From Ignavibacteriota bacterium (GTDB taxonomy: Bacteria; Bacteroidota; Ignavibacteria; UBA10030): a stretch of 64,000 bases of DNA. The stretch covers positions 1 through 64,000 of the forward strand of contig PLMK01000017.1 in assembly GCA_003142475.1 (NCBI GenBank), in the 5' to 3' direction. Each line of letters opens with the position of its first letter. Positions within the stretch are counted from its first letter, which is position 1. Positions 1-8,557 of this stretch are shown here, one piece after another. Under the pieces are notes generated by a model that was not told where the DNA came from, ran no database searches, and saw only the letters and a list, made by a program, of their open reading frames with translations. The position numbers were made by a program, and so were the translations under genes.

Positions 1-5
1 CTGCA

Positions 6-134
6 CGGGTAAATGCCCTTTTACGCCGTGCAGTACCGCCTGTAACTAGCAAAATTTACTGTGATATTTCCAAGCGTCATCATCGTATCAGCAGCACCAG
101 GCGGTACTGCACGGCGTAAAAGGGCATTTACCCG
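6..134. repeat. Foldback inverted repeat at window edge
   Basis: Bases 6-42 are the exact reverse complement of bases 98-134 (37 bp arms, 55 bp loop). The right arm is ordinary coding sequence of the response regulator (the stretch around LLRRAVPPGA). The left arm is an inverted copy of it. An inverted copy of coding sequence exactly at a sequence end is most simply a foldback chimera or assembly artefact, though a real local inversion-duplication cannot be excluded. Confidence 0.9.
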
Positions 135-467
135 CGCAATGAGTTCACGTAAACTGAATGGTTTGGTGACATAATCGTCTGCGCCCAGCTCCAATCCAAG
201 AACTTTATCGATCTCTTCTCCTTTCGCCGTCAGCATAAGGATGGGTGTGCGATTTCCTTTCTCTCTTAATTTCCGTACGACATCGAATCCCGACATCTGA
301 GGAAGCATGACGTCCAGAATAACAAGGTCGAATGATTCGTGGAGCAATGTTTGCAATCCGCTGCTGCCATCTCCTTGAACCGTAACCTTGTGTCCTTCGA
401 ACTCGAGGTTGTCCCGCAAACCGCGCTGCATCTTGGGTTCATCTTCAACAAGAAGTATACGTGCCAT
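21..467 (-). CDS. OmpR-family response regulator, truncated at C-terminus
   Basis: This is the receiver half of a two-component response regulator. The N-terminus ARILLVEDEP carries the acidic pocket, the phosphoacceptor Asp lies in LVILDVMLP near residue 52, the conserved Thr in MLTA near 80 and the Lys in YVTKPFS near 103. OmpR-type regulators are about 225 residues and end in a winged-helix DNA-binding domain. Here only 148 codons are open, and the last few (YRRYCTA) are read out of the inverted-repeat arm at 6-42, so the DNA-binding domain is missing. The break is probably an artefact of the sequence end rather than a natural pseudogene. It lies 5 bp downstream of the partner kinase gene and would be co-transcribed with it. 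Confidence 0.9.
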   Translation of the reverse strand: MARILLVEDEPKMQRGLRDNLEFEGHKVTVQGDGSSGLQTLLHESFDLVILDVMLPQMSGFDVVRKLREKGNRTPILMLTAKGEEIDKVLGLELGADDYVTKPFSLRELIARVNALLRRAVPPGAADTMMTLGNITVNFASYRRYCTA

Positions 468-472
468 AGTAA

Positions 473-2095
473 TTATCCTTTGTGCGTTGCATCTGAGCGG
501 TTCACGATTGGAAAGAGAAGCCGGAATGTGCTTCCCTTGCCGGGTTCGCTTTCAAGTTCGATCATTCCACCGTGAGCATCCATAATGTGGCTGACAAGAG
601 AAAGACCAAGACCGCTGCCTTTGATATTATTTGTCAGTCCTGTCGAAACACGGTAAAAGGTTTCAAAGATTTTTTTATGGTGATGCTTATCGATACCGAT
701 GCCGTGGTCTTCCACCTCCACATAGCTCATACTCTCTGTTTGTCCCGTTTCGATCCGGACATACTTGTCAGCGGTAGAGTATTTTGCTGCGTTATCGAGA
801 GTATTGATAAGTGCCTCAGCCACAGCTTCACGGTCTGCAGAAATGGTTCGCATGTTTCCAGCAAGTTGTACTACTACCGCAAATCCTTCATGCTGAAGAT
901 GAAATGTATATGTTTTCAAAACGTCGACAATAACATCGTTCAGAGCAACCGATTCAAAACGATATTGCTTTTTTCCTGCTTCCATGCGGGAAAAGTTCAA
1001 AATATTATTAATGAGGCGCGTGAGACGTTCGGTTTCCTGAAGGATGGTTTCATAATACTCCTGTTTCTTTTCTTCTGTTTTCACACGTTTCATGGAAAGT
1101 GTTTCTGTGAACATTCGGATCAGGGAAAGCGGCGTTCGCAGTTCGTGCGATACATTCGAAACAAAATCTCCTTTTAACCGCACGAGCTCTATCTCTTTTT
1201 TCAGCGTGCGATAGACAAGCCACACTGCTCCTATGAGAAGAAGATCCAGAACTCCAATAAGGATGAGATTTCGTTCTGACCGAGCTCTTGCAATATCTTC
1301 GACGTTTGTTCCTCTTAACCGAATGCCGATGCTGTAGCCAGGAAAAAGCCAAAGATCTTTGAGTTCCCGAAGTTCTGTGATGTTGACGGGTGATGTTGAC
1401 AGAAGGATATGCTGATTTCGACGGTCAAAGACTGCAAGCAAAAATTCCTCTCCGGCAGCTTGCTCGATTTTTGGTTGGAGGACTTCTGTGAGGAATGACT
1501 TTGCATCGATCAAAAAACCGGCTATTTTTTGTTCCGGGAATCGAGATGATGTCACAAACATGAGCATCAATCCCTGACCAGAAACACTGTCCCCAATAAT
1601 GACAGGTTCAATTTTCCGATAGCCGGAAGAGGCATATCGCAATAATTTTTCAATAGTCGCTGATTGATTTTGCAGAGAAGTAGAAGTAATTGAGAGAGCT
1701 TCTTGATTCTTTGCATTTTCATTTTTTTGTTGTGTTACTATTGAAATGGAATGACATGCAGTATCGACGTACAACACGCCTTGTACGGCTGATCTCTTGT
1801 TGAGGAATATTCTCGTGGCAGAATCCACACGTGAAGTTCGAGAGCTCATGAGAAGTGTATTGATCTCACCGGACCAGTTTTGAGCGACATCCAGCGCATA
1901 CTGATTAATAGAAAAAAGGATGACATCAAGCTGCTTACTGTAAATCGATTGAATCAGCTTTTCAGTCGAACTGAGCGAACTTACTTCATAGGCAGAATAA
2001 AAGAGTGCCGGCAGAAGTGCGGCAAGGACAAAGATGATACCAATCTTGCGTCCGTTTCCCAATCCGGGTGTTTTGTTGCGTTTGTTTTCTTTCAT
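473..2095 (-). CDS. Membrane sensor histidine kinase
   Basis: The 540-residue kinase is the first gene of a two-gene operon with the response regulator. A membrane segment at about 18-38 and a second at about 277-297 enclose a roughly 235-residue extracytoplasmic sensor region that I cannot assign to a family. A HisKA domain follows, with the phospho-accepting His at about 317 (SHELRTP). The HATPase domain has an N box (NTLDNAAKYS), G1 (DHGIGID), F box (FETFYRV) and G2 (GSGLGLSL). All catalytic boxes look intact. It should autophosphorylate on H317 and pass the phosphate to the adjacent regulator. The signal sensed is not evident. Start at 2095 is the first in-frame ATG; no strong ribosome binding site is seen. 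Confidence 0.93.
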   Translation of the reverse strand: MKENKRNKTPGLGNGRKIGIIFVLAALLPALFYSAYEVSSLSSTEKLIQSIYSKQLDVILFSINQYALDVAQNWSGEINTLLMSSRTSRVDSATRIFLNKRSAVQGVLYVDTACHSISIVTQQKNENAKNQEALSITSTSLQNQSATIEKLLRYASSGYRKIEPVIIGDSVSGQGLMLMFVTSSRFPEQKIAGFLIDAKSFLTEVLQPKIEQAAGEEFLLAVFDRRNQHILLSTSPVNITELRELKDLWLFPGYSIGIRLRGTNVEDIARARSERNLILIGVLDLLLIGAVWLVYRTLKKEIELVRLKGDFVSNVSHELRTPLSLIRMFTETLSMKRVKTEEKKQEYYETILQETERLTRLINNILNFSRMEAGKKQYRFESVALNDVIVDVLKTYTFHLQHEGFAVVVQLAGNMRTISADREAVAEALINTLDNAAKYSTADKYVRIETGQTESMSYVEVEDHGIGIDKHHHKKIFETFYRVSTGLTNNIKGSGLGLSLVSHIMDAHGGMIELESEPGKGSTFRLLFPIVNRSDATHKG

Positions 2096-2511
2096 TTCAC
2101 TATTTGAAATTCAACTACTGTTTTCCAATTCCGTCTCAAACGAGACATTCTGCTGATGAATCAATCTACGATCCGATCGAAACATTTGTTCCATTGTTAA
2201 GGTAGCAATCCGTTAAGGTTTTGGCAAGCCGATTGGCACAGAATTCCTTATTGCTTTAAAAGCCAGAGGCCTGGCATTAAAACAGACAACTGTCCATAAC
2301 TTATATTTCTGATTTTTTCCGCGAAGAAAAGGTAGCTCCGGAGTTAAACTTTGTCGCAACGAGAGACAACCTGATTAGGGAATTAGGAATTTCTTCGACC
2401 GTCACTAGATTCCTCTTGAACATGAGAAAGCTGCTTGTATTAATTCCGAAATATAACTACCATACTTTCCGAAATGTCAAATATAAACTTCCCCAATTAG
2501 ATGGTGACAAT
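2096..2511. other. Divergent intergenic region
   Basis: This is the 416 bp between the divergently transcribed histidine kinase and the GH3 glycosidase. An upstream in-frame TTG at 2416 would extend the GH3 protein by 32 residues, but the extension precedes a good signal peptide and is not credible. Promoters for both genes must lie here; I see no convincing operator. Confidence 0.5.
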
Positions 2512-5028
2512 ATGAAAATCTCACAATTCCTGTTACTTGTTTTAACATTTCTCATTGCATTTCCTCTGGCGGGTCAACCGGTTTCATCCGAAAAAAAGAT
2601 TGACGACCTCATCGGAAAGATGACGCTCGAGGAAAAGATCGATTTCATTGGAGGATATAAGGATTTTCATATTCGCGCTATTCCGAGACTTGGAATTCCG
2701 CAAACCAATATGGCTGACGGACCAGTCGGAGTGCGCAATTACGGCCCCTCTACAGCCTATCCGGCGACAATAAACCTTGTAGCTTCATGGGATACGCTGC
2801 TCGCTCAACGAGTTGGCAATGCAATAGGGAAAGAATCGCGCGCCCGGAATAACCACTTTATGCTCGGTCCGGCAATGAATATCCACCGCGCGCCCATGAA
2901 CGGGCGTAACTTCGAATACCTCGGTGAAGATCCTTACCTTGCCGGTAAAACTGCCGCAAAATATATTCAGGGAATGCAGCAGGAAGGCGTGATGGCAACC
3001 GCCAAACACTATATGGGAAATTACCAGGAGTATAATCGCCATAGAATTTCGTCAGATATGGATGAACGGACACTGCGCGAAATTTATCTTCCTGCATTTC
3101 AGGCTTCGGTCATCGAGGGGCAAGCTGCCGCCGTTATGACTTCGTACAATCTCGTGAACGGTATTCACGCATCGCAGCACGATTATTTAATCAACAAAAT
3201 TCTAAAAGACGAATGGAAGTTTAAGGGAATTGTCATGTCCGATTGGACCTCGGTCTATGACGGTGTTGCTGCCGCAAACGGTGGACTCGATCTGGAAATG
3301 CCATCGGGATTATTTATGTGCCGTGATACTCTCCTCCCAGCCATTAAGAATGGACGGCTATCTGAAAAAACCATTGATGATAAGATCCGGCGCATTCTTC
3401 GAGAATATGATCGATTCGGTTATTTTGATAATCCGGATATCGGCAAAGGATATGTTTTAGACACCACTGGTGTGCGTGCGACAGCACTTGATGATGCACG
3501 GGGCGGTATTGTATTGTTAAAGAACGAGCAAAACATGCTTCCGATAAAATCAAAGTCTATAAAACGAATTGCACTGATTGGTCCTAATGGCGATCCTGCT
3601 GTGACCGGAGGCGGAGGAAGTTCACTTGTTCAGCCGCTCCATCCGCTTTCGCTTTATGAAGCATTGCAACGCATTGCACCGAAGGATATAGGTGTAACTT
3701 ATGAATCTGGCATCTACGAAACAAATCTTCTTCCCGCAGAATTCTTTGCTCGGAGTAAATTCTATACCATGACCGATGGGAAAAAAGATCCGGGTTTGAA
3801 AATAGAGTACTATACAAAACGCTGGCCAGAAGGAAAACCGGATCAGGAACAGCATGTTGATAACAGCAACCTTGTATTCAACAATGTTCCTTCAGGAATT
3901 CCAAAAGATAAATTTTTAGCAACTTGTTCCGGACTTCTTCAAGTTGAAGAATCCGCAACATATCGATTTGTTGTTTCAACAGATGTTGGTTTTAGACTTT
4001 TCGTGAATGATTCAGCCATTATGGGCACATGGGGAAATGTAAAAGAAGCGGTTCATTCAGCGGCAATTCAACTGGAAGCTGGAACGGAATATAAAATCGT
4101 TGTGCAGACCTGGCAGTATCATCCCGATGGCATTATCCGACTGGGATACGAAACAGAAAAATCAGTGAAACAAAAAACCGCTGCAAAATATCAGCAAGCA
4201 CGCACGCTTGCAGAGCAGAGCGATCTCGTTATTCTCTCAGTTGGATTTAATAACGAGACAGAACGGGAAGATGCAGACCGGACATTTGCCCTTCCGGTGC
4301 AGCAGCAAGAGTTGATTCAAGAAATACAAAAAGCGAAAAAGGATATTATTGTCGTTCTGAATGCCGGAGGAAACGTTGATATGAACGATTGGCTCCCTGA
4401 GACGAAAGCGCTTGTTCATGCCTGGTATCCCGGACAAGAAGGGAATCTCGCAGTTGCTGAAATTCTTTTCGGGATGACAAATCCCTCCGGGAAACTTCCG
4501 GTCAGCTTTGAGAAACGCTGGGAAGACAACGCAACGTTTAAAAGTTATTATGATGACAACGGCGATAAACACGTAAAATTCACGGAAGGAGTTTTTCTCG
4601 GGTACAGACACTTTGACAAGGACAATATCGAACCGCAATTCCCCTTCGGGTTCGGACTGTCGTATACAACTTTTGAATATAGCAACCTGCATACGTATAA
4701 AGATCAATTTAGGACAATTGATCCTATTGAGATCAAACTCACAGTAAAAAACACAGGAAAGGTTGATGGCGCAGAAGTTATAGAACTTTACATAAATGAT
4801 CCCGTCTCTTCCCTGCCGAGACCTCCGAAAGAACTCAAAGCGTTTTCAAAAGTTCAGCTTAAAGCTGGAGAAAGCAAAGAAGTAAATTTTTTGCTGAATG
4901 ATAATGCGTTTCATTTCTATAACCCGGACAAGAAACAATGGGTCGTAGAACCCGGTGAGTTCAATATTCTCGTCGGCAGTTCCTCAAAGGATATCCGGTT
5001 AAAAAAGAAAATTACAATTCTTGAATAG
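2512..5028 (+). CDS. Secreted GH3 beta-glucosidase-type enzyme with PA14 insert
   Basis: This is a glycoside hydrolase family 3 enzyme, probably a periplasmic or secreted beta-glucosidase/xylosidase-type glycosidase. I start it at ATG 2512 because a clean signal peptide follows at once (MKISQFLLLVLTFLIAFPLAG), giving 838 residues. The (beta/alpha)8 domain runs from about 30 to 330, with the nucleophile Asp at about 244 in VMSDWTS. The alpha/beta sandwich domain follows and is interrupted from about 428 to 560 by a PA14-type carbohydrate-binding insert starting LKIEYYTKRW. The second half of the sandwich domain (DLVILSVGFNNETERED) and a fibronectin-III-like C-terminal domain from about 740 complete the usual PA14-containing GH3 layout. 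No T9SS tail is present. The substrate cannot be read from sequence. Confidence 0.93.
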   Translation: MKISQFLLLVLTFLIAFPLAGQPVSSEKKIDDLIGKMTLEEKIDFIGGYKDFHIRAIPRLGIPQTNMADGPVGVRNYGPSTAYPATINLVASWDTLLAQRVGNAIGKESRARNNHFMLGPAMNIHRAPMNGRNFEYLGEDPYLAGKTAAKYIQGMQQEGVMATAKHYMGNYQEYNRHRISSDMDERTLREIYLPAFQASVIEGQAAAVMTSYNLVNGIHASQHDYLINKILKDEWKFKGIVMSDWTSVYDGVAAANGGLDLEMPSGLFMCRDTLLPAIKNGRLSEKTIDDKIRRILREYDRFGYFDNPDIGKGYVLDTTGVRATALDDARGGIVLLKNEQNMLPIKSKSIKRIALIGPNGDPAVTGGGGSSLVQPLHPLSLYEALQRIAPKDIGVTYESGIYETNLLPAEFFARSKFYTMTDGKKDPGLKIEYYTKRWPEGKPDQEQHVDNSNLVFNNVPSGIPKDKFLATCSGLLQVEESATYRFVVSTDVGFRLFVNDSAIMGTWGNVKEAVHSAAIQLEAGTEYKIVVQTWQYHPDGIIRLGYETEKSVKQKTAAKYQQARTLAEQSDLVILSVGFNNETEREDADRTFALPVQQQELIQEIQKAKKDIIVVLNAGGNVDMNDWLPETKALVHAWYPGQEGNLAVAEILFGMTNPSGKLPVSFEKRWEDNATFKSYYDDNGDKHVKFTEGVFLGYRHFDKDNIEPQFPFGFGLSYTTFEYSNLHTYKDQFRTIDPIEIKLTVKNTGKVDGAEVIELYINDPVSSLPRPPKELKAFSKVQLKAGESKEVNFLLNDNAFHFYNPDKKQWVVEPGEFNILVGSSSKDIRLKKKITILE

Positions 5029-5050
5029 TGGTCTCTGATACTATTTCATA

Positions 5051-5081
5051 AAAAAGCCTCAGCGAACAACTGAGGCTTTTA
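5051..5081 (+). terminator. Rho-independent terminator after GH3 gene
   Basis: A 7 bp stem GCCTCAG (5056-5062) pairs with CTGAGGC (5070-5076) around a 7-base loop and is followed by TTTTATTTG. It is preceded by AAAAA, so it could also act on the minus strand and serve the convergent lipoprotein gene. Confidence 0.85.
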
Positions 5082-5158
5082 TTTGTTCACGTACGTAGAA
5101 TGAAACGCTTGGTTTCTTCTCCGGACTAAAATCTTTCTGCAATATTCAGGAAAATCGT

Positions 5159-5803
5159 TTATTCTCTCACTATTCTTCCGGATCCATTAATCTGTTGGTT
5201 CACACTCTTTGGTTCTCCTCTATACTTCACTGTTCCAGAGCCGTTAATTTGTACGCCAATAGAATTTGTTGCATATACCTGAATATTTCCGCTCCCATTA
5301 ATTTGGATCTCTGAGTTCTCTGAAACGAGTGAAGTTGCATCAATCTTGGAAGATCCTGTCGTATTGATATTCACTGTGCCACTTTTCCCATCTAGGTGCA
5401 GCTTTCCTGAACCATGAATACCAATATCTAATGCGCTATTGTTGATATTGTTGATGTCACCATCAGTCGAACCATTCGATGTGAACTCAGAGATATTGGG
5501 AACAGAAACTGCAATTCGAATTCTATTGGTCGGGAAAAGTATTCCTTTTGTATACACATGAAGCGTATTGTTGTGAACTTCGGTTTTGACAAGCGGTAAA
5601 AGATTTTCATCGGTTTCAATTGCCAATGATTGCTTTTCCTGACAATCGATTTGCACTTCATATCCGCCATCGCATGTAATGGCTTCAAATGCCGCAACAT
5701 CCCTCTTTTCAGTTTTAACCGATCCATTTCCACGAATTCTATGCCAGTTACAGGAAGTGAGCGCGAAGATACTTATTAGAGAAATTACGAGCAACTTTTT
5801 CAT
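5159..5803 (-). CDS. DUF2807 (head GIN domain) lipoprotein
   Basis: The 214-residue protein begins with a lipoprotein signal peptide, ending in lipobox LTSC with the Cys at about 18. The rest matches the DUF2807 / putative auto-transporter adhesin head GIN domain family: short repeated beta strands with many NGSG and INTTGSS turns (for example INGSGNIQV, INGSGTVKYRG and QQINGSGRIVRE near the end). These form a right-handed beta-helix. The family is frequent in Bacteroidota and is exported to the envelope; its function is poorly known. GGGGAAAAATAATC precedes ATG 5803 and serves as ribosome binding site. It is convergent with the GH3 gene across a shared terminator. Confidence 0.9.
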   Translation of the reverse strand: MKKLLVISLISIFALTSCNWHRIRGNGSVKTEKRDVAAFEAITCDGGYEVQIDCQEKQSLAIETDENLLPLVKTEVHNNTLHVYTKGILFPTNRIRIAVSVPNISEFTSNGSTDGDINNINNSALDIGIHGSGKLHLDGKSGTVNINTTGSSKIDATSLVSENSEIQINGSGNIQVYATNSIGVQINGSGTVKYRGEPKSVNQQINGSGRIVRE

Positions 5804-6155
5804 GATTATTTTTCCCCTTTCGGAAATACTATGATCACCATTCCTTCATTCAATTCATAATTGCAGTTATGGTAGTATACATATTCTCCTGCTCGAAAGT
5901 TGCAATATAATTTTAAAAATTGTTTTGTTATTTTGTTGAAGTATACTCTCAGAGACAACATGTCTCCTAAGATGCAAATTATACATGTGGAGTTTTGCAT
6001 ATTTTTGTTACGAATATTTCAATGAGTAATCCAAATACGGTTCCTGCTATTGTGTATAGATTAAGTCCTGAACGGACTCTTTGTTCGTTTTGTGAATTTC
6101 TAACATGGGTAAAGCTGAATCCCGAACTCCCAACAGGTATAACTTGCTACGTACA
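5804..6155. other. AT-rich intergenic region, no gene recognised
   Basis: About 350 bp between two minus-strand genes. It contains a 7 bp inverted repeat ATGCAAA (5972-5978) / TTTGCAT (5994-6000) and a small hairpin AGAGAC/GTCTC at 5951-5966. A 64-codon minus-strand frame (5806-6000) has no family resemblance or ribosome binding site. The promoter of the DUF2807 gene should lie here. Confidence 0.5.
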
Positions 6156-7127
6156 TCAAAAAAATCTTCTCAAAGCAATCTGTAACTTACTTCCCACAAA
6201 CCTATCCTTTAGTCGCTGGAGATTCTCTTCGACACTTTGTTCCCCTGCATGAATACATTGATCGATATTGTGAAATTCATTCCAACTGATATTTTCTACG
6301 TCCGGTTTGAGAACAATGTTCGCGTGCTTCAGATGGATGTCGTCAAGCTTGTTAGTTGTGATTTCACCCGCTCGTATGACAATCTCATATCCATGCCGAT
6401 GGTTCTCATAACTGCCAAGAGATTGCCGGACATCAACGGCAATGATGGGATCTTTCGACAACGAACGAGCAGCCGGTACAGGAACCGTACTAGTGACTTT
6501 CCCATCAACGAAGTGGCGGGAACCGATCTCAAGCGGAGCGACAACACCCGGGATAGCGGAACTTGCTGCAACAGCAGTGATGATGGAACCGGAGGTGAGC
6601 ACATATTCTTCACCGGTTGCTATATCGCTTGTCACAGCAGCAAAACGAAGAGACAAGTCGCTTATATCTCCATCTTCAAGAAGCAAGTTCAATGATTGGA
6701 TCAATGTTGTTTGCGCGAACTTTCCGTTACCCAACGCTGACTTTGACATGAAATATTGTTGTCGTAAGTGCGTGGCAAATCTCTCCCACACCGAGCGAGA
6801 ACTTGTGGTATCTGTGTCTGAAAATTGTTCCAATCCAATCCGTTTGTAGAAAAATCCTTCCAGGAATTCTCTAAATTTCTTTTCCACGGCATCTGCACTC
6901 CTCAGTTGCGAATACATACCACCCACAACAGCTCCCATGCTTGTACCAACAATCAATGATGGTACAAGTCCGATCCTCTCAAGAGCTTTGAGAATTCCAA
7001 TATGTGCCAACCCGCGCGCTCCACCTCCGCCCAGAACCAATGTGAAAGAACGAATCTTATTATGTATTGGATTTTGCTGCATAATTTTTTCTTCGCTCCC
7101 AAGCTCTCCTTTGGAGCGCATATTCAT
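6156..7127 (-). CDS. Patatin-like phospholipase (RssA type)
   Basis: A 323-residue patatin-family serine acyl hydrolase. The glycine-rich oxyanion-hole loop is GGGGARG (about 33-39), the nucleophile elbow is GTSMG with Ser at about 63, and the catalytic Asp of the Ser-Asp dyad is D208 in FVDGKV. Family members hydrolyse acyl esters of phospholipids; the bacterial RssA/YlbK branch is usually cytoplasmic or membrane associated, and no signal peptide is seen here. The start codon overlaps the stop of the upstream gene by four bases (ATGA at 7124-7127), so translation of the two is coupled. A later start at M16 (IMQQNP) would also leave the domain intact. Confidence 0.92.
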   Translation of the reverse strand: MNMRSKGELGSEEKIMQQNPIHNKIRSFTLVLGGGGARGLAHIGILKALERIGLVPSLIVGTSMGAVVGGMYSQLRSADAVEKKFREFLEGFFYKRIGLEQFSDTDTTSSRSVWERFATHLRQQYFMSKSALGNGKFAQTTLIQSLNLLLEDGDISDLSLRFAAVTSDIATGEEYVLTSGSIITAVAASSAIPGVVAPLEIGSRHFVDGKVTSTVPVPAARSLSKDPIIAVDVRQSLGSYENHRHGYEIVIRAGEITTNKLDDIHLKHANIVLKPDVENISWNEFHNIDQCIHAGEQSVEENLQRLKDRFVGSKLQIALRRFF

Positions 7128-7756
7128 TTTTCTTTCTGTTCCTCTAGTGTGACTTCAATTTCGTCATCCGGGAGATAGATTGTGACCTTCCGGTAGTGAA
7201 GAGCGCCAGCGTTGTCTGTCACTACTCGCCCTCTGATGTCGGGAATCCCCGTCGTGTCAAATGTAAGAATATTAAATGCTCGTGCATGTCCATAATTCAG
7301 TTCTTCGTCTTGCGAAAGCTTGAATTCCGCTGCTTCTGCAGCGAGTTTTCTCTTACCGAAAATAAACATTCCTCGCATAGCATGACGGGAAGTATCTTTA
7401 AACATATTTCGGAGCGTTCTCACAAACCGGACGACATCGTTGTTCAAGATTTCCACAGGTTTTCTGGGAAGCCACACCGCCGATTCTTTAGAAGTGTCGG
7501 AATGAAGGCGAGCCCACGTTCTTCCTCCTTTATCATCCAGGGCAATGAAGAATTCTTCCCGTCCTTTACTATTCTTCCATGTTAATTCGCTGAAAAAGAA
7601 TTTGTCAGGGAGGTATCCTCCTATTTTTCCTAGTAAGGTGGTGAAGAACGGACCATCCCAAACTGCCTCGAAGACGGCTGTAACCTCTGCTGAATTCAGG
7701 ATGCTCGCTAATAAAAAAAATATGAGAATGCCGGGAACTGCTATTTGCTTAATCAT
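7124..7756 (-). CDS. Unknown exported protein coupled to patatin
   Basis: I do not recognise this 210-residue protein. It starts with a hydrophobic segment that could be a signal peptide or a single anchor (IAVPGILIFFLLASILNSAE). The rest is soluble, mixed alpha/beta-looking sequence ending in a run of beta-strand character (YRKVTIYLPDDEIEVTLEE). The style resembles DUF3108-like periplasmic proteins, which also read ...VPDIRGRV...DNAGALHYRKV..., but I cannot assign it. Its stop overlaps the patatin start by four bases, so the two probably work together in the envelope. It is likely the first gene of the pair. Confidence 0.75.
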   Translation of the reverse strand: MIKQIAVPGILIFFLLASILNSAEVTAVFEAVWDGPFFTTLLGKIGGYLPDKFFFSELTWKNSKGREEFFIALDDKGGRTWARLHSDTSKESAVWLPRKPVEILNNDVVRFVRTLRNMFKDTSRHAMRGMFIFGKRKLAAEAAEFKLSQDEELNYGHARAFNILTFDTTGIPDIRGRVVTDNAGALHYRKVTIYLPDDEIEVTLEEQKEK

Positions 7757-7891
7757 AGGATTTGAGGTTCCTATTTCCTCAGTATATTCTCTACCTTTAT
7801 GATGAGAGTATAGGGAATTTTAAAAGAAATTGCACTTAGAAATAACGACTACTCTTTTTTTAATTACATCCTTTTTTGTTTATCTTTTGTT

Positions 7892-8428
7892 ATGCGAAAA
7901 CTAACACATGCCGAAATTTCTACTAAACGTGTACCGGAAGAGCAAGTCAATAATGCAACACGAATTCCATTAATTGTCATGGTAGACAACGTCCGGAGTT
8001 TATACAATGTCGGTTCTATCTTCCGAACATCCGACGGAGCGATGATTGAGAAACTTATACTCGCTGGCTTTACACCGCACCCACCGCGTAAGGAAATCGA
8101 AAAAACAGCGCTTGGCTCTACAAAGAGTGTTCCTTGGGAATACACCAAGCATCCAATTGAAACTATCCAAAGTTTGAAGGAACGCGGTTACAAGATTTGT
8201 TGTTTAGAGTTAACTAACAAAAGCATTCATTATAACGACATCAAGACAACCGATTTTCCGCTTTGTCTTGTTATTGGTAACGAAATAAGCGGTGTATCAG
8301 AAGAAATTATTACGCTTTGCGATTTGGCGATTGAAATTCCTATGTACGGGATCAAACAATCGCTGAATGTAGCAGTAGCGTATGGAATTGCGGTGTTTGA
8401 ATTAGCAAGACTTTGGCGGACGAGATAA
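7892..8428 (+). CDS. SpoU/TrmH-family RNA 2'-O-methyltransferase
   Basis: A 178-residue SPOUT methyltransferase that uses SAM to methylate a ribose in tRNA or rRNA. All three SpoU motifs are visible: motif 1 NVGSIFRTSDG near residue 38, motif 2 LVIGNEISGVSEE near 126 and motif 3 IEIPMYGIKQSLNVAVAYG near 149. The short N-terminus lacks the extra substrate-binding domain of RlmB/TrmH, so its size is closer to TrmL-like enzymes. The RNA target cannot be fixed from sequence. Start ATG 7892 lacks a strong ribosome binding site. It stands alone between a divergent minus-strand operon and the transhydrogenase genes. Confidence 0.9.
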   Translation: MRKLTHAEISTKRVPEEQVNNATRIPLIVMVDNVRSLYNVGSIFRTSDGAMIEKLILAGFTPHPPRKEIEKTALGSTKSVPWEYTKHPIETIQSLKERGYKICCLELTNKSIHYNDIKTTDFPLCLVIGNEISGVSEEIITLCDLAIEIPMYGIKQSLNVAVAYGIAVFELARLWRTR

Positions 8429-8557
8429 GCGTTTATGTTCACTTGTTTACAACACAGAATCGGGTTTATTTTAGGCACACTCGCTAAACAAAAAGAGTAA
8501 ATTTTCAGGCATATTTTTCAGAATTTCTTATATCCTAAAAATAATAAAGAAAAGACT

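Noticed and set aside
2216..2245. Sigma-54 promoter upstream of GH3 gene
   Set aside because: TTGGCAAGCCGATTGGCA has the right GG spacing but GG instead of GC at -12; too weak without other evidence.
5806..6000. 64-codon minus-strand frame upstream of the DUF2807 gene
   Set aside because: AT-rich, no ribosome binding site, no family resemblance; position fits a promoter region.
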